Source of the DNA: Candidatus Uhrbacteria bacterium
GTDB taxonomy: Bacteria; Patescibacteriota; Patescibacteriia; UBA9934; GWF2-40-263
Length of the DNA stretch: 33,917 nt
NCBI GenBank assembly: GCA_016188425.1
Contig: JACPHX010000017.1
Coordinates: forward strand, 1 to 33,917
Direction: 5' to 3'
Under the pieces are notes generated by a model, which searched no databases, was not told where the DNA came from, and was given only the letters and a program-made list of their open reading frames with translations. Made by a program: the position numbers and the translations under genes. Below, in pieces: positions 1 to 8,683 of the stretch (position 1 is its first letter; every line of letters starts with the position of its first letter).

Positions 1-1491
1 GCAGCGGACATCGAGGTTCACGACTTCATCAACTCCTGCTCCATCTATGATGCCCAAGACGGCACACTGATCGACGGGCCGGTGGCGGTCGAAATCAGCA
101 GCGGCTTCGGCGGGGGAGAATCCCCTATCTCATTCAACAACTTCTCCTGGACAATCGCCGCGGGGGACACAAGGAAGGCAATGCTCCGTTGCAACTTCGC
201 CAATGTCGATACGAATGGGGGCGACAACGATCTCTACTCCTTCTACATCGACCAGGCCGGTGACATCACCGCCGAAGATGCGAACGGACAGAACGTCTAC
301 GCGGACCTTTCGGTTGTCGACGCGGAAGCAAATGACGACGGCGACGTGGTGTCGATCACCATCACCAACAGCGGATCCCTCGCGGTGACCTTGGACGGTT
401 CGTCGCCCCAAAGCGACATCATCCTGGGAAACAGCACCAACATCACGGTGTCGACGTACAGATTCCAGGCCACCGACGAGGACTTCCTTGTGAAGCGGAT
501 CGCGATCCGGAATTGCGTGACGGCGACGGCAGATGCAAACGACGACTGTGCGGGCCCGAGCGAATTTAACGGCGACGATGTGGTCGTGGCAGTCGTGATC
601 CTCGAGTACATGAACCAGGCGGGAAACATAGTCACCAAGACCGGTTTCCTTTCGGGCGGCATGGCCCAGTTCTCGGGATTGGATTTCTACGTCCCATCGT
701 CGTCCACACGAACCCTCAAGGTCCGCGTGACGACGAACAGTGTTTCTTCAATCGGCGCAAACGCTGGAGACATGATCCAGCTCAACTTCGACGCCGAAGC
801 ATCGGGCACAGCCGTGTTCGAAGCGATCGGGGCTGACTCTGGAGAGACGTTAACGGAAGCGGATCTGGATACGTATGTCGTGGCGAGCTCCATGGTCGCG
901 CACAAGACGCAGCCGACGATCACATTACATGCGTCAAGCCCAAGCGGGGCCTCCATCCCAGGGTTCAATGAGGTGCTGCGGTTCGATGTGGCGGCAGATT
1001 CAAGAGGATTCGTGACAATCGATCAAATCGTCTTCGGGGTGCGCACATCGGAAAGCGGAAGCGCGTTCAATGCCTGTGACACTTTGGCAGACGGCGACGT
1101 GTTCCAGCTCTATGACATCTCCGATTCATCGAACAAACTCGATGACGACGGAGATTGGGCATTTATCGACAACACGGACTCGACTTGTGTGAGCGGCGGC
1201 GGGGACATGGATTCCTTGGCCTACGCAGTCCTCAATTTCGAGGGCTCTGGCGCCAACCCAGAAGAAATCGACGCTGGCACCACCAAGACCTATGTCTTGA
1301 AGGTCGATACCACCGGCGCAAGTTCGGCCGATGACGACTCGATCCGCGTCGACATTGTCGACCAGGATGAAGCAGATCGCGTGCTCGGCGGACTGGCAGC
1401 CGTCCAATGGCATGATGACGTTGAGGGATCGGATTTCGACGGGACGTACATCATGAACCTGCCGATCAACGGCGGAACGCTGATGTACTAA
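1..1491 (+). CDS. Modular secreted/surface protein, 3' part only
   Basis: The reading frame is open from the first base, so this is the C-terminal 496 residues of a longer protein; the GTG at 82 is internal. It is very acidic and rich in Asp, Ser, Thr and Gly, with no membrane helix. I see at least three loosely related modules of about 130-150 residues. Each has a cysteine-containing strand, a D-rich loop, an F..(F/Y).(I/V)..G-type strand and a T(K/R)-x-(L/V)-(K/R)-V strand (for example TRTLKVRVTT and TKTYVLKVDTT), which suggests tandem beta-sandwich domains. The D-rich loops may bind calcium. It ends at ...GGTLMY with no LPXTG or anchor, so attachment would depend on the missing N-terminus. 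Large proteins of this kind are typical of CPR cell surfaces. The function, whether adhesin, S-layer-like or pilus-related, cannot be told from this fragment. Confidence 0.75.
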   Translation, partial: AADIEVHDFINSCSIYDAQDGTLIDGPVAVEISSGFGGGESPISFNNFSWTIAAGDTRKAMLRCNFANVDTNGGDNDLYSFYIDQAGDITAEDANGQNVYADLSVVDAEANDDGDVVSITITNSGSLAVTLDGSSPQSDIILGNSTNITVSTYRFQATDEDFLVKRIAIRNCVTATADANDDCAGPSEFNGDDVVVAVVILEYMNQAGNIVTKTGFLSGGMAQFSGLDFYVPSSSTRTLKVRVTTNSVSSIGANAGDMIQLNFDAEASGTAVFEAIGADSGETLTEADLDTYVVASSMVAHKTQPTITLHASSPSGASIPGFNEVLRFDVAADSRGFVTIDQIVFGVRTSESGSAFNACDTLADGDVFQLYDISDSSNKLDDDGDWAFIDNTDSTCVSGGGDMDSLAYAVLNFEGSGANPEEIDAGTTKTYVLKVDTTGASSADDDSIRVDIVDQDEADRVLGGLAAVQWHDDVEGSDFDGTYIMNLPINGGTLMY

Positions 1492-1558
1492 AAAACAAGG
1501 GAGGGCAGGCGACCACGCCAAGCCCGATCACTGGACGACATCCCTTCGTCCATCACAA

Positions 1559-1601
1559 AAGCGTCCGCAATCATCCCCATGAAGGATGAGAGCGGACGCT
1601 T
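1559..1601. terminator. Bidirectional rho-independent terminator
   Basis: There is a perfect 10-bp inverted repeat (AAGCGTCCGC at 1559-1568, GCGGACGCTT at 1592-1601). A further 6-bp stem lies inside it (1571-1576 with 1584-1589) around a 7-base loop. On the plus strand it is followed by CTTTATTTT and on the minus strand by TTTTGTG. It sits between the convergent surface-protein gene and clpB and can serve both. Confidence 0.85.
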
Positions 1602-1608
1602 CTTTATT

Positions 1609-4236
1609 TTAGCTTATCACGATCTCCTCCTTCTTCACCCCAATCGCCACCTTCTCTCCCTCCTTCACATCCCCACTGACGATCTTCATCGAGAGGGGAT
1701 CGAGAATAAGAGATTGGATGACGCGCTTGAGCGGACGCGCGCCAAAGGCCGGATCGAATCCTTTTTTCGCTAGAAGTTTTTTCGCCGCGTCAGACACCGT
1801 CAGCGTAATGTCTTTTTGAATCTTCAACCGTATCGCCACGCGCTCAATCTGCCGATCGACGACCTGGATGATGTCGGCTTCTGTGAGCGAGTGGAAGACG
1901 ATGATTTCGTCGAGGCGATTCAAGAACTCGGGGCGGAAGTAGTCCTTGAGCATGCCCATGACTTGGCTGCGCACATCGTCGTCAGCCGCTGTGGCGTTGC
2001 CGTTTTCAAACCCCATTTCCTGCTTGCGGTTGCCCGCGGAAAGGATCATGTCGGAACCGAGGTTGCTGGTCATGATGACCACGACGTTCTTGAAATTGAC
2101 CTTGCGGCCTTTCGCGTCTGTCAGGTGCCCTTCGTCGAGGATCTGTAAAAGGAGGTTGAAGGTATCTGGATGCGCCTTTTCGATCTCATCGAGCAGGAGG
2201 ACGCAGTAGGGGCGGCGACGGACGATCTCGGTGAGCTGGCCGCCCTCTTCGTAGCCGACATAGCCGGGAGGGGAGCCGGTGATTTTCGCCACGGCGTGCT
2301 TTTCCATGTACTCGGACATGTCCAGGCGCACAAGCGCTTGCTCGTCGTTGAACATGAACGCGGCAAGCGAGCGGGCGAGCTCGGTTTTACCGACACCAGT
2401 CGGCCCCAGGAAGAGGAAAGAGCCGATGGGGCGGTTCTCTTCCGCAATTCCTGCGCGGGAGCGCCGGAGGGCGTTTGCGACAGCCACGATGGCCTCTCGT
2501 TGCCCAACGACGCGCTTCTCGAGCTCTTCTTCCATGCGCGCCAGTTTCTTCATCTCGCTCTCGAGCATCTTGGAAACGGGGATGCCCGTCCATCGTGCGA
2601 CCACGCCGGCGATGTCTTCTTCGGTCACACTCTGCTTGAGGATGCCGCGGTCGGCTTGGAGCTTCGCCAATTCTTTCTCGGCGGTGATGAGCGCTTTTTC
2701 CTGCTTCGGAAGCGCGGCGTAGCGGATCTCCGCGACTTTATCGAGGAACCCGCGGCGCTCGGCAGACTCGGCTTCCAGACGCAAACGGTCGATCTCAGCT
2801 TTGATCGTATGGATGGCCGCGATCTTATCCTTCTCGCTCTTCCAGCGCGTCTCAAGCGCGTCAGATTTTTCATGGAGGTCGGCAAGCTGTCGCTCAATAT
2901 CGGCGAGGCGCACTTTGCTCTCTTTATCTTCCTCCTTCTCCAGCGCCTTGCGTTCTATTTCAAGGCGGATGAGATTGCGTTTCAATTTATCCAAATCTTC
3001 CGGCATCGAATCGATTTGCATGCGCAGCGCGGCCGCGGCCTCGTCTATGAGATCGACCGCTTTGTCTGGCAGGTTGCGTTCAGTGATGTAGCGCGTCGAA
3101 AGCTCAACCGCGGATACGATGGACGGGTCGCTGATGTGGACGCCGTGGTGGACTTCGTATTTTTCCTTGATGCCGCGCAGGATGGCGATCGCGTCTTCCA
3201 CAGACGGCTCCGCGACCACGACTGGTTGGAATCGTCTCTCAAGCGCCGGATCTTTCTCTATATGGCGCTGGTATTCCTTGAGGGTGGTCGCGCCAATGGC
3301 ATGCATCTTTCCGCGCGCGAGGGCGGGCTTCAACATGTTCGCCGCATCCAAAGAATTGCCCTCGGTTGTCCCGGCACCAACAAGCGTGTGTAGCTCGTCG
3401 ATGAACAGGATGATCTTCCCAGCGGATTGCTCGACTTCACGGATAACCGCTTTGAGACGGTCTTCAAACTCGCCGCGGAACTTCGTCCCCGCGACCATCG
3501 AACCGATATCCAGCCCGATGACTTCCTTGTCTTTGAGCATTTCTGGGACATCGCCCGCGACAATCCGTTGCGCCAACCCCTCCACGATGGCTGTCTTTCC
3601 CACGCCCGCCTCTCCAATGAGGACCGGGTTATTTTTTGTGCGACGCGACAATACTTGCATCACCCGGCGGATCTCGACATCACGTCCAATGATGGGGTCT
3701 AGCTCGCCTTTGCGCGCCATCTCCGTCAGGTTCATGCCGTATTTTTCCAAAGCTTGGTATTTTCCCTCGGGCTCGGGCGAATCAACGCGCTGCGTGCCGC
3801 GAATCTCCTTGAGCGCCTTCATGACGGGCCCTTCGCTGATGCCGTATTTTAAAAGCAAGCGCGCAATGGCCTTATCGGACATCAATCCGAGGAAAATATG
3901 CTCGGTTGAAATATAATCATCCTTGAACTCTTTTGCTTTCTTGGCCGCGTATGACAAAACATTCGCCAGGGTAGGGGAGATCATCACTTGTCCTTGCATC
4001 GAAAGATGCCCCATCACCTTTGGAAGGGAATCGAGTATGTGGTCAACTTCCAGTGAAATCGTTTCATGCTCGCCGTTCACCTTGTCGATAAGAGCGCCGA
4101 CAATGCCTTGGTCTTGCCGTATCAGCGCCGCCAGAACATGTATGGGCTCCAGCGCCTGCTGCCCGCGCTCCTGCGCGATATCGTGCGCATTGCGCAGCGC
4201 TTCTTGGGATTTGAGGGTGAAATTGTTGGGAATCAT
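1609..4236 (-). CDS. clpB: ClpB disaggregase (AAA+ chaperone)
   Basis: ClpB works with DnaK to pull apart aggregated proteins in the cytoplasm, using ATP. The 875-residue product has the full architecture: Clp N-domain (1-145), first AAA+ module with Walker A GEAGVGKT near 208-215 and Walker B FIDE, a long coiled-coil middle domain (about 400-530), and a second AAA+ module with GPTGVGKT near 611-618 and [10 protein letters not shown]. The long middle domain makes this ClpB rather than ClpA or ClpC. I chose the ATG at 4236 ([14 protein letters not shown], which matches family N-termini). The in-frame GTG at 4263 lies only two bases past the -10 box and could not be in the transcript. No clear Shine-Dalgarno sequence precedes 4236. 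Transcription is predicted to be controlled by HrcA through the CIRCE element just upstream. Confidence 0.97.
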   Translation of the reverse strand: MIPNNFTLKSQEALRNAHDIAQERGQQALEPIHVLAALIRQDQGIVGALIDKVNGEHETISLEVDHILDSLPKVMGHLSMQGQVMISPTLANVLSYAAKKAKEFKDDYISTEHIFLGLMSDKAIARLLLKYGISEGPVMKALKEIRGTQRVDSPEPEGKYQALEKYGMNLTEMARKGELDPIIGRDVEIRRVMQVLSRRTKNNPVLIGEAGVGKTAIVEGLAQRIVAGDVPEMLKDKEVIGLDIGSMVAGTKFRGEFEDRLKAVIREVEQSAGKIILFIDELHTLVGAGTTEGNSLDAANMLKPALARGKMHAIGATTLKEYQRHIEKDPALERRFQPVVVAEPSVEDAIAILRGIKEKYEVHHGVHISDPSIVSAVELSTRYITERNLPDKAVDLIDEAAAALRMQIDSMPEDLDKLKRNLIRLEIERKALEKEEDKESKVRLADIERQLADLHEKSDALETRWKSEKDKIAAIHTIKAEIDRLRLEAESAERRGFLDKVAEIRYAALPKQEKALITAEKELAKLQADRGILKQSVTEEDIAGVVARWTGIPVSKMLESEMKKLARMEEELEKRVVGQREAIVAVANALRRSRAGIAEENRPIGSFLFLGPTGVGKTELARSLAAFMFNDEQALVRLDMSEYMEKHAVAKITGSPPGYVGYEEGGQLTEIVRRRPYCVLLLDEIEKAHPDTFNLLLQILDEGHLTDAKGRKVNFKNVVVIMTSNLGSDMILSAGNRKQEMGFENGNATAADDDVRSQVMGMLKDYFRPEFLNRLDEIIVFHSLTEADIIQVVDRQIERVAIRLKIQKDITLTVSDAAKKLLAKKGFDPAFGARPLKRVIQSLILDPLSMKIVSGDVKEGEKVAIGVKKEEIVIS

Positions 4237-4256
4237 AGCAGGAAGGACTGAAATGA

Positions 4257-4283
4257 ATAGCACTCATTCTATGAGACTGCTAA
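4257..4283 (-). promoter_or_regulatory. CIRCE element (HrcA operator)
   Basis: Read on the minus strand, the sequence is TTAGCAGTC, nine bases (TCATAGAAT), then GAGTGCTAT. The CIRCE consensus is TTAGCACTC-N9-GAGTGCTAA, so each arm matches 8 of 9 positions and the spacer is exactly 9. The spacer contains the clpB -10 box, and the downstream arm covers the expected transcription start. HrcA bound here would block RNA polymerase. HrcA itself is not in this window. Confidence 0.85.
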
Positions 4284-4294
4284 ACCGCAGTCAA
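4266..4294 (-). promoter_or_regulatory. Sigma70-type promoter of clpB
   Basis: On the minus strand, TTGACT (4294-4289) is separated by exactly 17 bases from TAGAAT (4271-4266). The predicted transcription start is near 4259, giving a leader of about 23 bases before the ATG at 4236. It overlaps the CIRCE element. Confidence 0.8.
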
Positions 4295-4297
4295 GGA

Positions 4298-4576
4298 TCA
4301 TGGCTGCAGGGGAGGGGGGCCGAGGCGGATCTCGCTTGCAGACACGTCCATCGGATTATCGTACGCGAAGGGAAGGGAGGCGAGAAAGTTTTCCGGATCG
4401 TCCGCGCGCACATCCTCAGAGAGCCTGTTCACGTTGGAAATCGGATACATTTTTATGACCTCGATGATATCCTGGTCACCGGAAAACGTAAGCTGGCCTT
4501 CGTGGAGGACCACCAAGGCCTTCTGACCCTGCGGGCCCGTCAGCGTCACCCATTTTGTCACGGGAGCGTAACTCAT
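4298..4576 (-). CDS. Hypothetical protein (92 aa), kinase-like operon
   Basis: I do not recognise this protein. It is small and soluble, begins MSYAPVTKWVTLTGPQGQ, and has no membrane helix or signal peptide. A beta-rich start (KALVVLHEGQLTFSG) is followed by an acidic C-terminal half ending PPPLQP. Its ATG lies 4 bases after the stop of the 546-aa kinase-like gene, so the two are almost certainly co-transcribed. It could be a partner or substrate of that protein. It ends just upstream of the clpB promoter, with no obvious terminator between. Confidence 0.7.
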   Translation of the reverse strand: MSYAPVTKWVTLTGPQGQKALVVLHEGQLTFSGDQDIIEVIKMYPISNVNRLSEDVRADDPENFLASLPFAYDNPMDVSASEIRLGPPPLQP

Positions 4577-4580
4577 AGCT

Positions 4581-6221
4581 TTAGATTACTTCTTTCGATG
4601 TTTCTGGTGCTTGCGCGGGGAACGTATCTTGCGGCTCGGCGAAATTTCGTGGGTTTCTTTCTAAATGTGGAGGGATCCCTCCCTCGACCAAGCCCTTCAC
4701 GCGTGACACATACGATGCAAAAAGTTCTTCATTTTTCGCGATCTTTGAAGTCGCGAACAGGTCGTGGGCTGCCGCCAGCAGTTCAGGTGTTTTGAGCATT
4801 CGCTCCATGAATCGCCGCGTTTGGGGTGGAACCTCCACGTGCTCATGGCCTCTTGTCGCCCAGTCGCCCATCTGCGAACGGAATTTTGGAAGCCCCTCGG
4901 TGCCGATCCAGATCCCTTTCATGGGCTTTATCGCCCGCGGGTCGGCAATTTCCTCCGGGCGACTTGGGGCGAGCGACAGCGAAAAATCGAGGGTCGCTGC
5001 CCGATATTTTTCCTTGTCTTCGTCCGAGAGTGATTCCTGATCCTCTGGTGGCCCCAATGACTCTGTCGCGACCGTATTGGATCCGTTCCCATCCGCATTA
5101 TTGATGGCCCGATCCAATACCGCGATGTTCCGAATGTCCGTGTTTCTGATGCCGCTACTCCCCAGTTTTTTTGGAGAAACACTCCCCGAAATCCACTCAT
5201 GAGAAGAACCCACTCCCTTTGCCAAATCTTCCAGCTCAAGTTTTGCTTTCAAGGATTGTTGTTGTGCGACATTCAATCCCGCTTCCTGTTGTTCTTGTTT
5301 CAGTCCCTGTATTTGTATCTCTCGCTGCCTCTCAACGAGCACAGCAAATACAACTTGTTCAATCCCCATCATCTTTGCCAATTGGGGAACCAGCCATTCT
5401 TTTGCCACGCCATCTCCCTTCCTCATTCCATAATTTACCGAGGTAGGCATCTCACCCGAACGGGGCTTCAGTAAGGTCCTTGAACCATCTGGATACATTT
5501 CAATGATAGCTGTGCTCCCGGATATCTTTCTCTCTCCGTTTGGACCGATCTCCAGATTTTTATGGTGCAAAACGAGTTCGGACTCTTGGGCAGACCGCTC
5601 ATAGAGTTCCTGTTCACGCTGGCGCATCCGTTCAAACCAGACTCGATCGCTTTCACTATTTTTCAACCACTCCGTGTCACCCGCCTGCTCTGCTTCCGCT
5701 TGTTCTTTTTCTAATGCCTTAAGGTAGGTTTTGTCTACTCTGTCACTCGCCGCCCGCGCCTCTGCCGGAACCAAGAACTCCGATACGGACTCTTCCTCGC
5801 GCGAAAGCAAATCCTCGGGTCGGATCGGCTCAAGAACCTCTTCTGCGAGCGTGGCTCCAGGAGCAAGCAAATCTTCCGGTTTGAGCTCTGCCGGCACCGA
5901 CGCGTCGAGAATTTTTTTAACATCCTCCAACTTTTTCACGCCCTTCGCTACCGCATCCTCAATGGATTTTTGGTGTTCCCGCGCGGCAACCGCGATCTCA
6001 AAAGGGAGGCCCTCCAGCTGATGTTGGTCCGGCTGCCGCACGATTTTTTTTAATCGATCCTTGCTTGTCTGTACGAGGGCATTCAGTTCTTTAACATTAA
6101 TCCCTTCAGAAGGCGCTGCTTCCGTAGTCGTCGATGGACCTTTTTCTACGGCACTCGGCGCATCCTCCTCAAGCGCATCCAACGCGGGAGTTGCCGATCC
6201 AGATGACTGATCGTCCTTCAT
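4581..6221 (-). CDS. Divergent PI3/4-kinase/HipA-like fold protein, 546 aa
   Basis: I do not recognise a named family, but the C-terminal half carries a protein- or lipid-kinase-like signature in the right order. There is a glycine-containing strand and a lysine (LLKPRSGE, K252), then a helix with a glutamate (VAKEWLVPQLAKMMG, E275). A catalytic-loop-like motif follows (NADGNGSN, D377 and N382, with the D-x4-N spacing of the DRHxxN loop), then LDFSLSL (D412), which resembles the IDHGLSF metal-binding motif. The usual loop histidine is replaced by asparagine (N379). Residues 1-220 are acidic and partly coiled coil, probably an adaptor region. There is no membrane segment. Its start overlaps the stop of the 56-aa gene by ATGA and its stop lies 4 bases before the 92-aa gene. 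The fold is an inference from motifs; activity and substrate are unknown. Confidence 0.6.
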   Translation of the reverse strand: MKDDQSSGSATPALDALEEDAPSAVEKGPSTTTEAAPSEGINVKELNALVQTSKDRLKKIVRQPDQHQLEGLPFEIAVAAREHQKSIEDAVAKGVKKLEDVKKILDASVPAELKPEDLLAPGATLAEEVLEPIRPEDLLSREEESVSEFLVPAEARAASDRVDKTYLKALEKEQAEAEQAGDTEWLKNSESDRVWFERMRQREQELYERSAQESELVLHHKNLEIGPNGERKISGSTAIIEMYPDGSRTLLKPRSGEMPTSVNYGMRKGDGVAKEWLVPQLAKMMGIEQVVFAVLVERQREIQIQGLKQEQQEAGLNVAQQQSLKAKLELEDLAKGVGSSHEWISGSVSPKKLGSSGIRNTDIRNIAVLDRAINNADGNGSNTVATESLGPPEDQESLSDEDKEKYRAATLDFSLSLAPSRPEEIADPRAIKPMKGIWIGTEGLPKFRSQMGDWATRGHEHVEVPPQTRRFMERMLKTPELLAAAHDLFATSKIAKNEELFASYVSRVKGLVEGGIPPHLERNPRNFAEPQDTFPAQAPETSKEVI

Positions 6222-6388
6222 AATGATTGAATCCGTTCCTTGATTTTGGCAATATCTTCTTCCCGCTTTGCCGCCCTCGCTTGTGAAATCAACTTCGTTT
6301 GTTTGGCGCGCAGCAGCTGGACGCGCATCTCCGTCATCGAAACAATCTTGTTGATGAGATCGACGATTTTATCTTGCATGCTTGGCAT
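6218..6388 (-). CDS. Small coiled-coil protein (56 aa), first gene of kinase-like operon
   Basis: The product begins MPSMQDKIVDLINKIVSM and continues as one long, charged amphipathic helix (Lys/Arg/Glu-rich, ending KIKERIQSL). The function is unknown. It has no signal peptide. The frame can be read further upstream, but that region is antisense to the glycosyltransferase gene, and a TATACT box lies 9 bases before the ATG at 6388, so I take 6388 as the start. The TGA overlaps the ATG of the 546-aa gene (ATGA), which implies translational coupling. It could dimerise or bind the coiled-coil N-terminus of that protein. Confidence 0.6.
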   Translation of the reverse strand: MPSMQDKIVDLINKIVSMTEMRVQLLRAKQTKLISQARAAKREEDIAKIKERIQSL

Positions 6389-6397
6389 ATCCACTGA

Positions 6398-6403
6398 AGT
6401 ATA
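6398..6403 (-). promoter_or_regulatory. -10 box of the kinase-like operon
   Basis: The minus strand reads TATACT (5 of 6 to TATAAT), ending 9 bases before the ATG at 6388. The -35 region (TAGCGA at 17 bases) is poor. A transcript starting from it would have almost no leader. Confidence 0.5.
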
Positions 6404-6424
6404 CCCTTTTTCGCCCCGGTTCGC

Positions 6425-6430
6425 TACGAT
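6425..6430 (+). promoter_or_regulatory. Possible -10 box of the glycosyltransferase-gltX unit
   Basis: TACGAT (4 of 6) ends 9 bases before the ATG at 6440, the same arrangement as at the other start-proximal -10 boxes here. No good -35 is visible. If real, it rules out the GTG at 6431 as start, and it would overlap the -35 region of the divergent operon. Confidence 0.35.
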
Positions 6431-6439
6431 GTGGATGAT

Positions 6440-7222
6440 ATGTCTGCTCCTCTTCCTCCCATCTCGATATTCTCTATTCCCATCCTCCCGGTTCCCGCCG
6501 ACCGATGCCGGAGTTTGTGCGACCAATGGTTGAATGAACTTCCAGCTGGGCGACAGATAGTCACACTGAATCCGGAGATGCTCGTGGCGGCAAAAACCAA
6601 TCCGCATCTGCACGCCGTCCTTTCCCATACTGATCTGAAAACCATCGATGGCATCGGGCTTGCTCTGGCGGCTTTCCTCAAAAGTGGACGGCTCTTTCCT
6701 CGCCTCACCGGAAGCGATGTCATGACCATTCTCCTTGAAAAAGCCAACAAGAAACACCAACGGGTACTTCTGGTGGGAGGGAAGGGGGATGTGTCCTTGC
6801 GCGCCATGAACCGGCTCAAAATTACGTATCCAACCATCTCGTTCGATTATAACCTTGCCACGCAAGTAAACTGGCTCAATGACCACTGGGAACTTGATGT
6901 CGGATTCCTCCAAGACATCAGGCGTTTTGCGCCCGATATCTTGCTGGTTTCCTTGAGCATAGGGAAGCAAGAAACCTGGATCTATGACCACCTGCCGTTG
7001 CTTCCCTCGGTAAAAGTGGCGGTTGGGATCGGCGGAGTCTTTGCTTTTATTGCCGGAGACGTCCCGCGAGCACCCCTTGGCTGGCAACGGTGGGGGATAG
7101 AGTGGTTCTGGCGACTAATCCAAGAGCCCAGGAGGATAAAGAGGATCTTGACGGCCGTCTTCGTCTTTCCAGTCCTCGTGGTTTGGGATAGGATTCGGAC
7201 AACAAAACGGACAACCCTATGA
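6440..7222 (+). CDS. WecG/TagA/CpsF-family glycosyltransferase
   Basis: Members of this GT26 family transfer an N-acetylmannosamine-type sugar to a lipid-linked acceptor at the inner face of the membrane during surface glycopolymer synthesis. The 260-residue product has NPEML, the IDGIGLALAA helix, the TGSDV motif that holds the proposed catalytic aspartate, and the VLLVGGKG nucleotide-sugar strand. The C-terminal hallmark RAPLGWQRWGIEWFWRL..EPRR is basic and amphipathic and tethers the enzyme to the membrane. I prefer the ATG at 6440 over the GTG at 6431 because of the -10-like box ending at 6430; no Shine-Dalgarno sequence is seen. Its stop overlaps the gltX start (ATGA). The acceptor and donor cannot be told from the sequence. 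Confidence 0.88.
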   Translation: MSAPLPPISIFSIPILPVPADRCRSLCDQWLNELPAGRQIVTLNPEMLVAAKTNPHLHAVLSHTDLKTIDGIGLALAAFLKSGRLFPRLTGSDVMTILLEKANKKHQRVLLVGGKGDVSLRAMNRLKITYPTISFDYNLATQVNWLNDHWELDVGFLQDIRRFAPDILLVSLSIGKQETWIYDHLPLLPSVKVAVGIGGVFAFIAGDVPRAPLGWQRWGIEWFWRLIQEPRRIKRILTAVFVFPVLVVWDRIRTTKRTTL

Positions 7223-8667
7223 TCAAAACCCGCATTGCCCCGTCTCCAACCGGTTTCATGCATGTCGGCACGCTTCGCACGGCGCTTTATGATTATCTCC
7301 TGGCAAAAAAACACGGAGGGAACATGATCCTTCGTATAGAAGACACGGATCAAAAACGATTTGTGGAGGGTTCGATGGAACAATTGATCCGCGTCCTTGC
7401 CACCTGTGGCATCGCCTACGAAGAAGGGCCTGTATTGGACCAAGATGGCAACCTGACGCAACAGGGCGCGCATGGCCCGTATATTCAATCACAGCGGACA
7501 GAACTCTATCGCACACGCGCCAAACAACTTCTCGAAAAAGGGAATGCATATTATTGTTTTTGTTCACCAGACCGGCTCGAAGAGGTTCGCAAACGCCAGA
7601 CCGCCATGAAACAACCCACGAAATACGATCGAACATGTCTGCTGCTTCCAAAAGAGGACGTAGAACGACGTCTTTCGGAAGGGGAGAAGGCAGTCATTCG
7701 TCTCAAGATGCCAGATGGCATATCGATATTTGACGACGCCATTCGTGGAAGCGTCACGTTCAATAATGCGGAGATCGATGACCAAGTGCTTCTCAAATCC
7801 GACGGGTTCCCAACCTATCACCTCGCCGTCGTTGTCGACGATCACCTGATGGAAGTCACCCACGTGATCCGCGGGGAAGAATGGCTTTCTTCGACGCCGA
7901 AGCATATCGCCCTCTATAAAATGTTCGGGTGGGAAATGCCTGTCTTTGCGCATCTGCCGCTCATTCTCAACAAAGATCGCTCCAAACTCTCCAAACGCCA
8001 GGGAGACGTGGCAGTCGAAAATTATCTCAACAAGGGTTTCCTCCCTGAAGCGTTGGTCAACTTCGTCGCGCTCCTGGGCTGGAACCCGCGCGGGGACCAA
8101 GAAATATATACGATGCAGGAACTGATCGACGCCTTCGATCTTTCCAAGGTCAACAAAGGCGGCGCCGTCTTTGACCTGGAAAAACTGACGTGGATGAACG
8201 GGGAATACATCCGCGCCCTTTCCATCGATGATCTGATCGCACGCCTGAAACCTTTCCTCACCGATACCCCAAAGGACGAGTTGCTTCGTCGGATCGTCAC
8301 GGTGGAAAAGGAGCGGCTCACCGTCCTTGCCGAGCTGCAAGGACGTCTCCCCATGTATACGCAAACGCCGGCCATAGACCCGACGATGCTCGCCTGGAAA
8401 AAATCGACGCTTGAGGATGCAAAAGTCCAGCTTTCTGCTGTCGCGGATTTCCTCATGAATTGTGATGAACAGATTTTCAGCTCAATCGAAAACATCGAGA
8501 AAAGTGTGAAGGAATATATCACAGAAAAATCCCTCCAAACAGGGGCGGTGCTCTGGCCGCTGCGGGTGGCCCTCTCGGGAGCGGCGCAGTCGCCGAGTCC
8601 TTTTGAGCTTTTGTGGGTTTTAGGAAGAGAGGAGGGGGTGAAGAGAGTGCAGGGGGCTGTACATTAA
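7219..8667 (+). CDS. gltX: Glutamyl-tRNA synthetase
   Basis: This class I enzyme charges tRNA(Glu) with glutamate, and in bacteria lacking GlnRS also tRNA(Gln). The 482-residue protein has the HIGH-equivalent HVGT (H15) after APSPTG, the IEDTD substrate loop, and the KLSKR motif (K256-R260). A zinc-binding insert is intact (C113, C115, Y136, C140). The C-terminal helical anticodon domain has about the normal length. The ATG overlaps the upstream glycosyltransferase stop by ATGA, so translation is likely coupled. Whether it is discriminating cannot be seen here. Confidence 0.97.
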   Translation: MIKTRIAPSPTGFMHVGTLRTALYDYLLAKKHGGNMILRIEDTDQKRFVEGSMEQLIRVLATCGIAYEEGPVLDQDGNLTQQGAHGPYIQSQRTELYRTRAKQLLEKGNAYYCFCSPDRLEEVRKRQTAMKQPTKYDRTCLLLPKEDVERRLSEGEKAVIRLKMPDGISIFDDAIRGSVTFNNAEIDDQVLLKSDGFPTYHLAVVVDDHLMEVTHVIRGEEWLSSTPKHIALYKMFGWEMPVFAHLPLILNKDRSKLSKRQGDVAVENYLNKGFLPEALVNFVALLGWNPRGDQEIYTMQELIDAFDLSKVNKGGAVFDLEKLTWMNGEYIRALSIDDLIARLKPFLTDTPKDELLRRIVTVEKERLTVLAELQGRLPMYTQTPAIDPTMLAWKKSTLEDAKVQLSAVADFLMNCDEQIFSSIENIEKSVKEYITEKSLQTGAVLWPLRVALSGAAQSPSPFELLWVLGREEGVKRVQGAVH

Positions 8668-8669
8668 GG

Positions 8670-8675
8670 TATAAT
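8670..8675 (+). promoter_or_regulatory. Consensus -10 box for the M23 hydrolase gene
   Basis: A perfect TATAAT lies three bases after the gltX stop and ends 8 bases before the ATG at 8684. There is no room for a Shine-Dalgarno sequence after the transcription start, so the mRNA should be leaderless or nearly so. The -35 position (GTGCAG) is poor. Confidence 0.7.
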
Positions 8676-8683
8676 GCCCTTAC

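Noticed and set aside
2170..3393. Long open frame (407 codons) on the plus strand opposite clpB
   Set aside because: It lies wholly antisense to a well-conserved AAA+ protein. Its translation has no recognisable domain and reflects the codon bias of clpB.
3923..4795. 290-codon plus-strand frame crossing the clpB promoter
   Set aside because: It is antisense to clpB, the 92-aa gene and the 546-aa gene and spans the CIRCE element. The translation is low in conserved features.
6389..7087. Upstream extension of the 56-aa gene to a 289-residue protein
   Set aside because: The extra part is antisense to the conserved glycosyltransferase, and the -10 box at 6398-6403 would lie inside it.
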